Notes: generated by a model not told the origin, from the letters alone. Shown: positions 50,909 through 59,979, counted from the stretch's first letter. The stretch: DNA of 64,000 nt from Bacillota bacterium (GCA_017397935.1 JAFQHN010000024.1:121234-185233); one strand, 5' to 3'. A program made the numbers and translations.

Positions 50909-52192
50909 TTATTTGGCGGCAGAAAAGCCTTTTTCCAAATCTGCCAAAATATCGTCGATATGTTCGGTGCCAATGGACAAACGAATGGTGTTTGGCTTAA
51001 TATTCTGGTCGAGGCGTTCCTCCTCGGTCAGCTGGGCGTGCGTGGTGGTTGCCGGGTGGATAACCAACGATTTTTGGTCAGCCACATTGGCCAGCAGCGA
51101 GAACAATTTCAGATTATCAATAAATTTAATAGCCGCCTCTTGCCCGCCCTTAATATCAATGGTAAAGATGGAGGCGCCGCCGTTGGGGAAATATTTCTCA
51201 TACAGATGATGGTCGGGGTGGTCAGCCAGCGCAGGATGATTAACCTTCTCCACCTGCGGATGCTTGGCCAGATATTCCACCACCTTGGCGGTGTTATAAG
51301 CGTGGCGTTCCAGCCGCAGAGAAAGAGTCTCGATACCTTGCAACAGCAAAAACGCATTGAACGGTGAAATGGCTGCACCGGTATCACGCAGCAACACCGA
51401 GCGGATATAGGCCACAAAAGCTGCGCCGCCAAAGGTTTCGGCAAAGCATACGCCGTGGTAGCTGGGGTTTGGCTCGGACAGCGCAGGGAATTTGCCGCAG
51501 GCGCACCAATCAAATTTGCCGGAATCAACAATGATACCACCCAACGAGGTACCGTGACCGCCCATAAATTTGGTGGCAGAATGTACTACAATATCAGCGC
51601 CGTGTTCAATCGGGCGGATAAGATAAGGAGTGCCAAAGGTGTTATCAATTACCAGCGGCAGGTTATGCTTATGGGCAATCTCTGCGATGGCATCAATATC
51701 CGGAATATCGCTGTTGGGATTGCCCAGAGTTTCCAGATAAACAGCCTTGGTGTTAGGTTGAATTGCCGCCTCAACCTCTGCGGGGTTATGGGCATCCACA
51801 AAGGTGGTGGTTACGCCATAATCTACCAGCGTGTGGGCCAGCAGGTTATAAGTGCCGCCGTAAATGGTTTTTTGCGCCACAATATGGTCTCCCTGCTTGG
51901 TCAGCGCCTGGATTGCGTAGGTAATGGCTGCTGCCCCCGAGGCTGTGGCCAAGGCTGCCACACCGCCCTCCAAAGCAGCAACACGTTTTTCCAGCACATT
52001 CTGGGTGGGATTGCTCAGTCGGCCATATAAATCACCCTCGGCTTCCAGACGGAAAAGTGCGGCGGCGTGTTCGGCATTATCAAAAACATAAGATGTAGTC
52101 TGATAAATCGGTACGGCGCGGGCACCGGTGGCCGGGTCAGGCTGCTCTTGTCCCACGTGCAGCTGCATGGTTTCAAATTTATAATTGCTCAT
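50909..52192 (-). CDS. metY: O-acetylhomoserine sulfhydrylase/aminocarboxypropyltransferase
   Basis: 427 residues. Cys/Met metabolism PLP enzyme (COG2873) that joins O-acetylhomoserine with sulfide or methanethiol to homocysteine or methionine. PLP-binding Lys in HSATKFMGGHG; GALFRLEAEGDLYGR-like N-terminal motif (LFRLEAEGDLYGRLSNPT), IDNTFGTPYL, and C-terminal RLSIGTEHIDDI. GTGGGG precedes ATG 52192. Leader with Cys-rich peptide and terminator lies upstream, and a four-gene ABC importer follows, so it sits in a sulphur amino-acid transcription unit. Confidence 0.96.
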   Translation of the reverse strand: MSNYKFETMQLHVGQEQPDPATGARAVPIYQTTSYVFDNAEHAAALFRLEAEGDLYGRLSNPTQNVLEKRVAALEGGVAALATASGAAAITYAIQALTKQGDHIVAQKTIYGGTYNLLAHTLVDYGVTTTFVDAHNPAEVEAAIQPNTKAVYLETLGNPNSDIPDIDAIAEIAHKHNLPLVIDNTFGTPYLIRPIEHGADIVVHSATKFMGGHGTSLGGIIVDSGKFDWCACGKFPALSEPNPSYHGVCFAETFGGAAFVAYIRSVLLRDTGAAISPFNAFLLLQGIETLSLRLERHAYNTAKVVEYLAKHPQVEKVNHPALADHPDHHLYEKYFPNGGASIFTIDIKGGQEAAIKFIDNLKLFSLLANVADQKSLVIHPATTTHAQLTEEERLDQNIKPNTIRLSIGTEHIDDILADLEKGFSAAK

Positions 52193-52240
52193 TGTTATTA
52201 CCCCACTTTATTATATTAGATGAAAAGAAAATCGGAACAT

Positions 52241-52269
52241 AAAAAATCGGGGGCCAAAGTTAGCTCCCG
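52241..52269 (-). terminator. Attenuator terminator in the metY leader
   Basis: On the minus strand CGGGAGC (52269-52263) pairs with GGCCCCG-type arm (52254-52248) with one A-C mismatch, followed by ATTTTTT. It lies after the Cys leader ORF and before metY. Its 5' arm can alternatively pair with TCCCGG at 52345-52340. Confidence 0.75.
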
Positions 52270-52276
52270 GACGAAT

Positions 52277-52316
52277 GGCAATATCACATTTAAGCAGATG
52301 ATTTCAGGCAATATCA
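52277..52316 (-). repeat. Direct repeat TGATATTGCC in the metY leader
   Basis: The minus-strand 10-mer TGATATTGCC occurs twice, at 52277-52286 and 52307-52316, 30 bases apart, flanking the leader-ORF stop. Its role, if any, in alternative folding is unknown. Confidence 0.4.
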
Positions 52317-52390
52317 AAGCGCCTGGCCATATTAAACGCCCGGGAAAAAGTCATTCGACAACAACAGCACAGTTTGCTGAAACCGGTCAT
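52304..52390 (-). CDS. Cysteine-rich leader peptide of the metY attenuator
   Basis: 28-codon ORF with an AGGAGG SD 8 bases before its ATG. Residues 8-11 are four consecutive Cys codons (TGC TGT TGT TGT at 52369-52358), and residues 1-7 read MTGFSKL. It lies ~55 nt after a consensus promoter and 35 nt before an intrinsic terminator, then metY. A ribosome stalled at Cys codons for lack of Cys-tRNA would free TCCCGG (52345-52340) to pair with CCGGGA (52270-52265), breaking the terminator. This is the layout of classical amino-acid attenuation. Known precedents for Cys uORFs are in Actinobacteria; I know of none here. Confidence 0.78.
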   Translation of the reverse strand: MTGFSKLCCCCRMTFSRAFNMARRFDIA

Positions 52391-52449
52391 GCTTGGCGCC
52401 TCCTTTGATTATAACAAAATAAAGCCCTGCTTAAAACTCATTTGAAAAA

Positions 52450-52478
52450 ATAATACACCTTATTCCCTATCTTGTCAA
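52450..52478 (-). promoter_or_regulatory. Promoter of the metY leader
   Basis: On the minus strand TTGACA (52473-52478), 17-bp spacer, TATTAT (52450-52455). Transcription should begin near 52443. Confidence 0.8.
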
Positions 52479-52580
52479 TAGGTTTTTGGTATTTTGTGAC
52501 AAAAAACCGCTGTAACAGGCTGCTGCGGCGCATTTGGTGCTCATCAGCAGCCCGTTGGCGGTTAAAATTTCATTATGTAA

Positions 52581-53243
52581 TTACTTTTGTTGGGTCTTGG
52601 GCGGCAAACCGAATTTGGTCTTGAAATATCCCTCATTTTTGAAGTAACCCTCGGCCCCGTAAAGTGCTGCACAGGGGTTGTGTGCCAGTACGCGGTCCTT
52701 TACCACCAGCACCGTAAACGGCGTATTGGTGTACTTGAAGAACAGACTGTCATGGCCGACACACAGGCCCATAACCACATTAAAGTCAGTCCCCTCTTCC
52801 TCCATCAGCTTAGCCTGGGCAATCGGGTTGCAGGCAGCCTCATAGCCGCCGCCTTTCAGCTTATATTCATCCTCAACGCCGAATTCATTTTTATCAAAGC
52901 CACCGTTTTTGCAGATAAGCGACGAGGTTTTCAATCCATGTTCGCGCAGCAGACGGTCAAAAACCGCAGCCTCGCGCTGCAAACCCACGCAGAAAACAAT
53001 ACCGATGTGCTGATAACCCATGCGCTTAATAAACTCAATGGTTTCAAAAACACGGTTCCATTGGCAATAGCCATCATGCTCAATCTTGCAGGATTCCCCG
53101 AACAGGCGGCTGTTTTCATCGTCCTGGTACAGCTCTTTAATGCCCTCATATTTGCTTAAATCCTGCATGGGGCAGTTGGGCGGCATCTTGTCCTTTTCAT
53201 TTTTGTAGCAAGCCTTTACGGCACAATGCGCGCACATATACAT
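52581..53243 (-). CDS. DUF1847 cysteine-rich protein
   Basis: 220 residues. N-terminal MYMCAHCAVKACYKN and later single Cys residues (CPMQ, CKIEHDGYC, CNPIAQ) suggest a metal site; the body IGIVFCVGLQREAAVFDRLL and VMGLCVGHDSLFFKY are typical of DUF1847 proteins in anaerobes. Function unknown. AAGGAG precedes ATG 53243. It lies upstream of the metY promoter but has its own flanks, so a sulphur link is only positional. Confidence 0.85.
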   Translation of the reverse strand: MYMCAHCAVKACYKNEKDKMPPNCPMQDLSKYEGIKELYQDDENSRLFGESCKIEHDGYCQWNRVFETIEFIKRMGYQHIGIVFCVGLQREAAVFDRLLREHGLKTSSLICKNGGFDKNEFGVEDEYKLKGGGYEAACNPIAQAKLMEEEGTDFNVVMGLCVGHDSLFFKYTNTPFTVLVVKDRVLAHNPCAALYGAEGYFKNEGYFKTKFGLPPKTQQK

Positions 53244-53298
53244 GATAATCAGCTCCTTATATTTTGATAATAAGAATTACTTGATTTTATTTTAACAC

Positions 53299-54333
53299 TT
53301 ATTTACCCAAAAGGCAAATCTGAATCATGGCCGTTTCAATGGCATTTGTGGCATCCGTTACGCCGGTTTTTACCTTGCGGTCAGCGATTTGCAGGGTTTG
53401 CAGGGCGATTTGCAGTTTGGCAGGTGTGTATTTGGCGGCTTGGCGGCCGGATTTTTCAATCACAAAGGGGTGATTTTTGCCGGCAGCCTGCATGATTTCC
53501 TTGGTGGTATAGCCCTGCTGCTGCATAATTTTGACGATATACAGCGTTTCAAAGTGGTCTGCCAGACGGGGCAGAATACTTTCGGGCACTTCGGTCAGGC
53601 TCACCTTCTCCAATGCGCGTATCGAGGCGGCCAGATTACCGTCTGCCACCGAATCCACCAGATTAAAAATGCTGGCGGTGGCGTTGCTGCTGACAATTTT
53701 TTGCACATCTTCCAGAGAAATTTCCCGTCCCGGTTCGACATAAAGTGTCAGCTTTTCCAGCTCATTGTTGATCAAGGTGCAGTTATATTCGCAGTTAAGC
53801 AGAAGCTGCTGTTTGGCGGCCGGTGCCATAATACAATGTCTTTCGGCCAACTGCTCGTCCAGCCAAACCAGCGCGGTATTGCCCTTTAAGGCAGAAAATT
53901 CCTGAATAACACCGTATTTGGCCACAGCTTTGCTTACCTTTTTGGCCTTGTTGATAGTCTCGCCACCCAGAAAAACCAGCACGGTGGTATCGGACGGGTT
54001 TTGCAGATAAGCAAGCAGCTCCTCCAAATCAGGCAAGGCTGTATCGGCATCCGGATTATCGACGTCCTTCTTTTTGTTGGCAAACCAGGGGCAGTTATCC
54101 ACCACCAACAGTTTGCGGGCAGCAAAAAACGGCAGAGTATTGGCATTATTCAGCAGCTCACCCAAACTTAAATTCTCGGCGTTCAGCCGCTGCAAATTAA
54201 ACGGATTATCGCCCGGTGCCACCGCATTGATGAGTAAATTCAGCGTTCGGTGCAGCAAAAAACGCTCGCTGCCGTAAAACAGATACAGCGGCTTAATATC
54301 CCCTGCTTTAATTGCCTTGTTAAGCTCTTTCAT
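53299..54333 (-). CDS. holA: DNA polymerase III subunit delta
   Basis: 344 residues. Clamp-loader subunit that opens the beta clamp. N-terminal domain (PLYLFYGSERFLLHR) and AAA-like region (LLVVDNCPWF), then the C-terminal helical collar. Often the last gene of the comE region in Firmicutes; here 26 bp beyond the ComEC MBL gene, matching Bacillus comEC-holA order. Confidence 0.95.
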   Translation of the reverse strand: MKELNKAIKAGDIKPLYLFYGSERFLLHRTLNLLINAVAPGDNPFNLQRLNAENLSLGELLNNANTLPFFAARKLLVVDNCPWFANKKKDVDNPDADTALPDLEELLAYLQNPSDTTVLVFLGGETINKAKKVSKAVAKYGVIQEFSALKGNTALVWLDEQLAERHCIMAPAAKQQLLLNCEYNCTLINNELEKLTLYVEPGREISLEDVQKIVSSNATASIFNLVDSVADGNLAASIRALEKVSLTEVPESILPRLADHFETLYIVKIMQQQGYTTKEIMQAAGKNHPFVIEKSGRQAAKYTPAKLQIALQTLQIADRKVKTGVTDATNAIETAMIQICLLGK

Positions 54334-54359
54334 GTATTTGTATCCTTATAAATGAGTTT

Positions 54360-55319
54360 TCAGGCGGCGTTTTCAGCAGTTTCAAACGAGAGTACGCCGT
54401 CCTTATAAATTACGCGGCAAGAGCCTTGATAATCGGTGCGGTAAATATCCACCTGCTCCTGCTGCCAATATTTTACCACATTTTGGCCCGGATGCCCATA
54501 CTCATTATCAATTCCGCAGGAGATTATTACGGCCTGGGGGTTAAATTCCGCATACCAATCTTCGTCATAGCTGTTTTTGCTGCCATGGTGCGGCAGCTGC
54601 AAGACCTCAATATCGGCGCAATCCAGGCCGCGGATGGCCGCATCCTGCTCCCAGCCCTGCAAATCACCGGTGGTCAGCATATCAAAATCCTGATACGAGA
54701 TATGCAGCACCAGCGAGCCGTTGTTTACATGGTCATCATCAAAAATATCGCCGTATTCCGGGGCCAAAACCTCAATCTTAAAGTTGTCGGAAAATTCCAG
54801 CACATCACCTGCCGCCACCGACCTTACATTGATATTCTCGTCTTCGGCCAGGCTTAACAGTTGCTGCTGCTTACGGCTGTCCTCATAGCCGTCAAACATG
54901 GCCAGCGTATCCACCTGCAAATCATCAAGCACCGCAAACAGGCCGCCGATGTGGTCATTATCGGGGTGGGTGTTTACCACCAAGTCCAGTTTTTCAATTC
55001 CCAGACTTTTGATGTATGGAATAACCACCTGTTCAGCCATCACTGTCGGGTCACCGTGCAGCCCACCTGCATCAATCAGTACCGTGCGGTCATCGGCGCA
55101 AATCAATATCGAATCACCCTGCCCCACATCCAGAAAAGCCGCCTCAAAATCACCGGTCAGCTGGCGGCTGTTTGGCAGCAGCATGATAACCAGCGCTGCC
55201 GCCACCAGCAGGACCAAGGCCAGCATTTTGGCCGGTGTATTGGCACTTTTATAAAGTTTAAGCAGCAATCTGCGGTTTTGCTTGGTGTTCAGTTTATTAT
55301 ACATCTGTTTGTTTATCAT
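54360..55319 (-). CDS. Metallo-beta-lactamase half of split ComEC
   Basis: 319 residues. Transmembrane anchor (about 33-49) and a metallo-beta-lactamase fold with LDVGQGDS, THPDNDH (H118, D120, D122, H123) and LQLPHHGSKNS. This is the C-terminal domain fused to the channel in typical ComEC, thought to degrade the non-transported strand. Here it is a separate gene starting at ATG 55319 with GGAGAG upstream, overlapping the channel gene by 23 bp in another frame. The anchor keeps it at the membrane. The longer frame to 55502 is a shadow of comEC. Confidence 0.9.
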   Translation of the reverse strand: MINKQMYNKLNTKQNRRLLLKLYKSANTPAKMLALVLLVAAALVIMLLPNSRQLTGDFEAAFLDVGQGDSILICADDRTVLIDAGGLHGDPTVMAEQVVIPYIKSLGIEKLDLVVNTHPDNDHIGGLFAVLDDLQVDTLAMFDGYEDSRKQQQLLSLAEDENINVRSVAAGDVLEFSDNFKIEVLAPEYGDIFDDDHVNNGSLVLHISYQDFDMLTTGDLQGWEQDAAIRGLDCADIEVLQLPHHGSKNSYDEDWYAEFNPQAVIISCGIDNEYGHPGQNVVKYWQQEQVDIYRTDYQGSCRVIYKDGVLSFETAENAA

Positions 55320-56844
55320 TTTGTGTACTCTCCGTATCTTTATTTTTGGTAAATTGGGCCAAAACTGCGTAAGCCGCCAGCAATAAGCTGTAATACAGCA
55401 GCAGCACGCCAATATCGGGCCGCATAGTGTATAGGAAGCTTTGCGGCAGGCCGGCAAAAAGCTCGGCCAGTTTATACAGCCATTCTGCCAGCAGACCGGC
55501 ACCCGCCAGGGGTATCAATGCCAGACCAAACGGTGCCAACAGCATGGCCAGCAGGCTTAAAATCACCACAATGCCGGAGCCGAAAACTACCGGCAGCGAG
55601 ATAATTGCCCCGATTATTGAAACCGTATTGAAGAAATATGCTGCCACCGGCATGGTCATAAACTGTGCTGCCAGGCTGACGGCCAGCGCTTGATTTTTTA
55701 CCAGCACCCGCCAATAGTCTGTTGTATAAATAATAGCAGCAGTTGCCATAAAAGACAAGATAAAACCCGGCTGAAATATCCACAGCGGCTGCCAAAGCAG
55801 CAGCAAAAAGGCCGATACAACCAAGGCCCGCGAGGCTGAATGTTTTTGCAGCAGCAACATACTCAGCAGGGCCGCCAGCATCATAATGGTCGAGCGCAGC
55901 ACCGAGGGTGAAAACCCGACCACTGTATCAAAGAACAGCACCGTCAATATTGTGCCGACGGTGACAAATTTGTAATCCAGCAGCAAACGGCGGCGGATAA
56001 AATTCAATATCGCTTCCGCCAACATCACCACATAAACGATGTGCAGGCCGGACACCGCAAAAATATGCATAATGCCTGTTTGCTGCAAAACGCTGTTCTG
56101 CCCGCCCGTCAGCATGGTGGTATCACCAAAGCCCATGCCTTTAACCAGCGCCTGCTGTAAGGCCGGCAGCACTTCCAGCGCGGCATAAACCTTTTGGCGT
56201 ATTGCTTGCCCCACAGCCTGCGGAGAATATCTGCCGGCCAGCTTGCTGAAATGAAGCCCATCCGGCGTTGGCTGCACCGCCGCTGCAATGCCGTGATTAC
56301 GCAGGTAATTATTCTCTGCCAGATAAAAATTGTGCGTCTGGGTGAATTCCCGTACAATGCCGGCCAAACGCAGCTCATCCCCCACCTGCGGTTTAACCGG
56401 AGATGCTATGACCATTAAACGGCCGCCCCAGCCGTTATCTGCCCGGCCTTTGATGATAAATGTGTAGCCGGTGCTTTCGTATTCCGCCAGCTGGTCAAAA
56501 TAATTTTCGCTGTGTTCAATGACCTCTACCACCTTGCCGTCAAAGAAGATGGCCTCGTTATCGGGCACTGCAAAACTCTCCATTTGCAGCAAATCCAGGC
56601 CGCACCATAACAGACCCAACAGCATAAACACAATATACAGCAGCTCGGGCAGTTTCAGCAGCAGGCTTAACAGCAGGAATATGCCTACTCCTGCCGCCAA
56701 TGGCAGCAAAAGCTGAGGAACAAACCCAAGCGCTGCAGCCAAAAGAATCCCCAGCATAAAGGCGCACATGGCCACATAAGCAAAATTGGTGGTTTGCCAG
56801 CGCCAAAATTTCTCAAACAGTAATTTGGTTGATAAGCTGTTCAT
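55297..56844 (-). CDS. comEC: ComEC channel protein, without MBL domain
   Basis: 515 residues. N-terminal OB-like DUF4131 domain (about 80-180), then the competence domain with about eight to ten helices; GQNSVLQQTGIMHIFAVSGLH is the family signature. It carries single-stranded DNA across the membrane during transformation. It stops after TESTQNDKQTDV where the MBL domain would begin in the usual single protein. The start (ATG 56844 versus GTG 56871) is uncertain, as neither has a strong SD; both overlap comEA. Confidence 0.9.
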   Translation of the reverse strand: MNSLSTKLLFEKFWRWQTTNFAYVAMCAFMLGILLAAALGFVPQLLLPLAAGVGIFLLLSLLLKLPELLYIVFMLLGLLWCGLDLLQMESFAVPDNEAIFFDGKVVEVIEHSENYFDQLAEYESTGYTFIIKGRADNGWGGRLMVIASPVKPQVGDELRLAGIVREFTQTHNFYLAENNYLRNHGIAAAVQPTPDGLHFSKLAGRYSPQAVGQAIRQKVYAALEVLPALQQALVKGMGFGDTTMLTGGQNSVLQQTGIMHIFAVSGLHIVYVVMLAEAILNFIRRRLLLDYKFVTVGTILTVLFFDTVVGFSPSVLRSTIMMLAALLSMLLLQKHSASRALVVSAFLLLLWQPLWIFQPGFILSFMATAAIIYTTDYWRVLVKNQALAVSLAAQFMTMPVAAYFFNTVSIIGAIISLPVVFGSGIVVILSLLAMLLAPFGLALIPLAGAGLLAEWLYKLAELFAGLPQSFLYTMRPDIGVLLLYYSLLLAAYAVLAQFTKNKDTESTQNDKQTDV

Positions 56845-57484
56845 AAAGTTTCTGCCCAATGCCTTCCACACCCAAAATCTCTTCTTTATGCCTGAAACCG
56901 TTATGCTTCATGCGATAATCAATAATTGCCTGCGCTCTTACCTCTCCGATATTGGGAAGCTGCTGCAACTCCTGCATCGTGGCGGTGTTGATATTGATAA
57001 GCTCATCGGCAGGCTCAATGCAATTCTCCGGCTGCAAATTATTGGTCAGCCAAGGTTCAATATCCAGCGGGTTGGCTTTGCTTTTCACATGATATTGGTC
57101 TCCGTGCTGTGGTGTGTGGGCCATATTAAAATCGCTGATGTCGCTGTCACTTTTTAAGCCGGCAAAATCCAATAAATCGCGTAGCGTGGTATCGGCAGAT
57201 ATAACATAATATCCTTTGCGTGCCAGCTCTCCGCTCAGCATAATCACCATATCACCCTCGGCAATTTCAGCAGTAAAATCCTTCGCCGCGATGATGTTGA
57301 CGGCCTGGGCGGTGTTGGGCTGCAAACCGGTGATGTAGGTGGTGTATTGGACACCCAGACCAAAGCACAGCAGCAAAATTACCGGCACAGCCAGCAGATA
57401 ACGGGAATCCAGCCGAGGCTTGTTTTTATCGGTTGGTTTATCGCGATTTGATTTGTTGGCAAGGTTTTCATAAGCATTTGGCAT
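56813..57484 (-). CDS. comEA: ComEA-like DNA receptor
   Basis: 223 residues. Single N-terminal anchor (YLLAVPVILLLCFGLGV), an SLBB-like middle, and C-terminal tandem helix-hairpin-helix DNA-binding region (ININTATMQELQQLPNIG, GVEGIGQKLYEQL). Binds incoming dsDNA on the cell surface and passes it to ComEC. AGGTG lies 6 bases before ATG 57484. First gene of comEA-comEC-MBL-holA. Confidence 0.93.
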   Translation of the reverse strand: MPNAYENLANKSNRDKPTDKNKPRLDSRYLLAVPVILLLCFGLGVQYTTYITGLQPNTAQAVNIIAAKDFTAEIAEGDMVIMLSGELARKGYYVISADTTLRDLLDFAGLKSDSDISDFNMAHTPQHGDQYHVKSKANPLDIEPWLTNNLQPENCIEPADELININTATMQELQQLPNIGEVRAQAIIDYRMKHNGFRHKEEILGVEGIGQKLYEQLINQITV

Positions 57485-57591
57485 AAACAACACCTGATTG
57501 AACAAAATTATATATGTATATTATACATCATCTTGCTTACAAATTGCGACAACCTTCGACATATTTTCTGCATAAATTTGGCTAAAAAGGC

Positions 57592-57625
57592 CAAAAAAGA
57601 GAACCCTGCCGCAGCAAGGCTCTCT
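57592..57625 (-). terminator. Terminator of the DUF6612-like lipoprotein gene
   Basis: On the minus strand a 12-bp stem AGAGAGCCTTGC/GCAGGGTTCTCT (two G-U pairs), followed by TTTTTT. Confidence 0.85.
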
Positions 57626-57641
57626 TGATTTGTTTATTTGG

Positions 57642-58493
57642 TTAGTTCGCCATAAGGGGATCCACCATAAGTTCGGGATAAGTGTCCAAATCATTGGGGA
57701 AATCAATGGTCACACCCTCGGTTTCGGTAACATCAATCCGCATATCCATGTCAATGTTGACGGTTTCTTCGGCTGCGCAGGCAGTCATTTTAAGTTCCAT
57801 TTCAATGGCGGTAATGTTGTTATCGGCATCCAGATAAACGGTGTAAGGCATATCCTGCAAAACCATCTGTTCATCAGCGGTATCAACCACATTGGCTGCA
57901 TATTCATCAATAAGGTTGGTCATTTTGCTGCCGTCCAGCGTCATTTTAACCATCTTGCCGCCGTCTCTTTCGGTCACCGAGGAGTCCAGTATCATATCCT
58001 CCTCAATTTCGTCCAGATTGGTGCCTTGCATTTCCGCCATAGCATCGGTCATATCCATCGCCATTTTATACTTTTGGTCATAATCCGGTATATTGTAATA
58101 CATATAACCGTCGGTATAATACATCAGCATATTGGTAGTTATCTCGCCTTCGGGGGCCTCCAACACGGGCACGGTCATACTCATATCAAAGTATAACTGA
58201 TAATCGTTGATACCATCATCGGAGGGCACCTTAACCTGCTTCATCGTACCGTCCATGTCCATATAAATAACGGTGGGTGTTTCGGTGCCGGCGGTCAGAT
58301 TATCGTCCATGGTGATTTGGGTGGTCAGCTCATAGGCAACACCGTCCATGGCATCTAAACGATCGCTGCCCTGCTTAACCAACTCATAAGGCGTAAGTTC
58401 AGGCTTCTGCTGGGTATCCTCACCACCGCAGGCAGTAAGAGCCAGCAACATGGTGGCAGCCAAGCCAAGGGACAAGAGTTTCTTAATTTTCAT
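57642..58493 (-). CDS. DUF6612-like lipoprotein
   Basis: 283 residues. Lipobox LALTACGG with Cys22. The body is made of beta strands rich in Met and Asp and resembles the LolA/LppX-type sheet of DUF6612 lipoproteins, such as YTDGYMYYN and IPDYDQKYKM. Function unknown; perhaps binds a lipid or senses the envelope. Stands alone between terminators. Confidence 0.78.
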   Translation of the reverse strand: MKIKKLLSLGLAATMLLALTACGGEDTQQKPELTPYELVKQGSDRLDAMDGVAYELTTQITMDDNLTAGTETPTVIYMDMDGTMKQVKVPSDDGINDYQLYFDMSMTVPVLEAPEGEITTNMLMYYTDGYMYYNIPDYDQKYKMAMDMTDAMAEMQGTNLDEIEEDMILDSSVTERDGGKMVKMTLDGSKMTNLIDEYAANVVDTADEQMVLQDMPYTVYLDADNNITAIEMELKMTACAAEETVNIDMDMRIDVTETEGVTIDFPNDLDTYPELMVDPLMAN

Positions 58494-58553
58494 AGCTATA
58501 CTTCCTTTCTATCACAAAATAACATACACAAAATAATATATGATGACGCAGAA

Positions 58554-59834
58554 TTAAGCCTGTTTCTCGGCCAACAGCTTTTCTACGCTGGCCAATTTTA
58601 CACACAGGCAGAACAGCTCAGCCGCCACCTTCAAATCAGCCACCGGCGGCATGGAGGGAGCCAGACGGATGTTTTTATCCTCGGGGTCAATGCCGTAAGG
58701 ATAGGTTGCGCCTGCACCTGTCAACTCTACACCTGCTTCTTTGCACATACCTACTACCTTTTTGGCCAAACCGGGCATGGTGTTGAAGGAGATGAAATAA
58801 CCACCCTTGGGGTTTGTCCAATCGGCACAGCCGGTATCACCCAGCTCACGGGCCAAGGTTTCGGTTACAATGTCAAATTTGGGTTTCAGAATAGCGGCGT
58901 GTTTGGCCATGTGGGCCTGCAAACCGGCTTTATCGCCGAAGAACTTAACATGGCGCAGCTGGTTCAGCTTATCATAACCAATGGTCTGTACGCCCATCAG
59001 CTTTCTGGTGTACTTAACACTCTCAGGGCCGGCAGCAAAAGCGGCCAAACCGGCACCGGGGAAAGTGATTTTGGAGGTAGAGCCGAAGATGTAAGGACGC
59101 TCCGGATTGCCGGCAGCAGCACATTCAGCCAGAAAATCCAGAATCTCTGCCTTGTCATCCATATCCAAATGATGCTCGCAGTATGCGTTATCCCAGAACA
59201 CGCGGAAATCAGCCGCAGCGGTGGGCATGGCAGCCATGCGGCGCACAGTTTCATCGCTGTAAGTGTGGCCTTCGGGGTTGGAATACTTGGGTACGCACCA
59301 GATGCCCTTGATCTGAGCATCCTCTGCCACCAGCTTTTCAACAATATCCATATCGGGGCCGTTTTCGGTCATCGGTACCGAAATCAACTCAAAGCCAAAA
59401 GCCTCGGTTACGCCAAAGTGGCGGTCATAGCCGGGTACGGGGCACAAAAATTTGATTTTGCCCTGGTCTTTCCACGGAGTTGCCCCCGGCAGTACACCAA
59501 AAACATAAGCACGCATAACGGTATCATACATAATGTTAAGGCTGGAATTGCCGAAAACGATGATGTTATCCACCGGTACGGACATAAAATCAGCCATAAA
59601 TGCCTTGGCCTCCGGCAGACCGTCCAGCACGCCGTAGTTGCGGGCGTCGGTGCCGTCAGCAGCAGTCAGTTCTTTGATATCCAACATATCCAGCGACAAA
59701 TCAAGCTGTGCCTTGCTGGGTTTGCCGCGAGACATATTAAGGTTTAAGCCCAGTTTTTTGTAATCTTCGTATTGATTATGCAGTTCTGTTTGCAGATTTT
59801 GCAATTCCTCGATATTCATTTCTTTAATTTGCAA
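58554..59834 (-). CDS. Aspartate aminotransferase, class Ic
   Basis: 426 residues, PF12897 family, as in Mycobacterium Rv3722c, which transfers the amino group between aspartate and 2-oxoglutarate. PLP Lys lies in STSKITFPGAG; NMSRGKPS and GNSSLNIMYDT are conserved. ATG 59819 has no SD, but TTG 59834 five codons earlier has GGGAGG (59843-59848) 8 bases upstream, so TTG is taken as start. Promoter at 59889-59917. Confidence 0.9.
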   Translation of the reverse strand: MQIKEMNIEELQNLQTELHNQYEDYKKLGLNLNMSRGKPSKAQLDLSLDMLDIKELTAADGTDARNYGVLDGLPEAKAFMADFMSVPVDNIIVFGNSSLNIMYDTVMRAYVFGVLPGATPWKDQGKIKFLCPVPGYDRHFGVTEAFGFELISVPMTENGPDMDIVEKLVAEDAQIKGIWCVPKYSNPEGHTYSDETVRRMAAMPTAAADFRVFWDNAYCEHHLDMDDKAEILDFLAECAAAGNPERPYIFGSTSKITFPGAGLAAFAAGPESVKYTRKLMGVQTIGYDKLNQLRHVKFFGDKAGLQAHMAKHAAILKPKFDIVTETLARELGDTGCADWTNPKGGYFISFNTMPGLAKKVVGMCKEAGVELTGAGATYPYGIDPEDKNIRLAPSMPPVADLKVAAELFCLCVKLASVEKLLAEKQA

Positions 59835-59888
59835 AATAATCGCCTCCCTGTTAAAATACACTACTGTTAGTTTGTAAACTTCGGTAGT

Positions 59889-59917
59889 TATTATAGCATT
59901 ATTTTGCCAACTGCACA
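59889..59917 (-). promoter_or_regulatory. Promoter of the aspartate aminotransferase gene
   Basis: On the minus strand TTGTGC (59912-59917), 17-bp spacer, TATAAT (59889-59894). Confidence 0.65.
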
Positions 59918-59979
59918 AGCTATTTATGGCTGATTTTGGCCGGTGATGTCATATATATTGTGTTTTTAGGTCATTGATA

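Noticed and set aside
52200..52450. SAM (S-box) riboswitch or T-box upstream of metY
   Set aside because: The leader has none of the S-box core sequences or the AAGGTGGNACCGC-type T-box motif. The translated Cys-codon ORF explains the layout better.
55297..55502. N-terminal extension of the MBL gene to 55502
   Set aside because: That segment lies fully inside comEC in another frame and gives a Cys/Trp-rich nonsense peptide. ATG 55319 has a proper SD.
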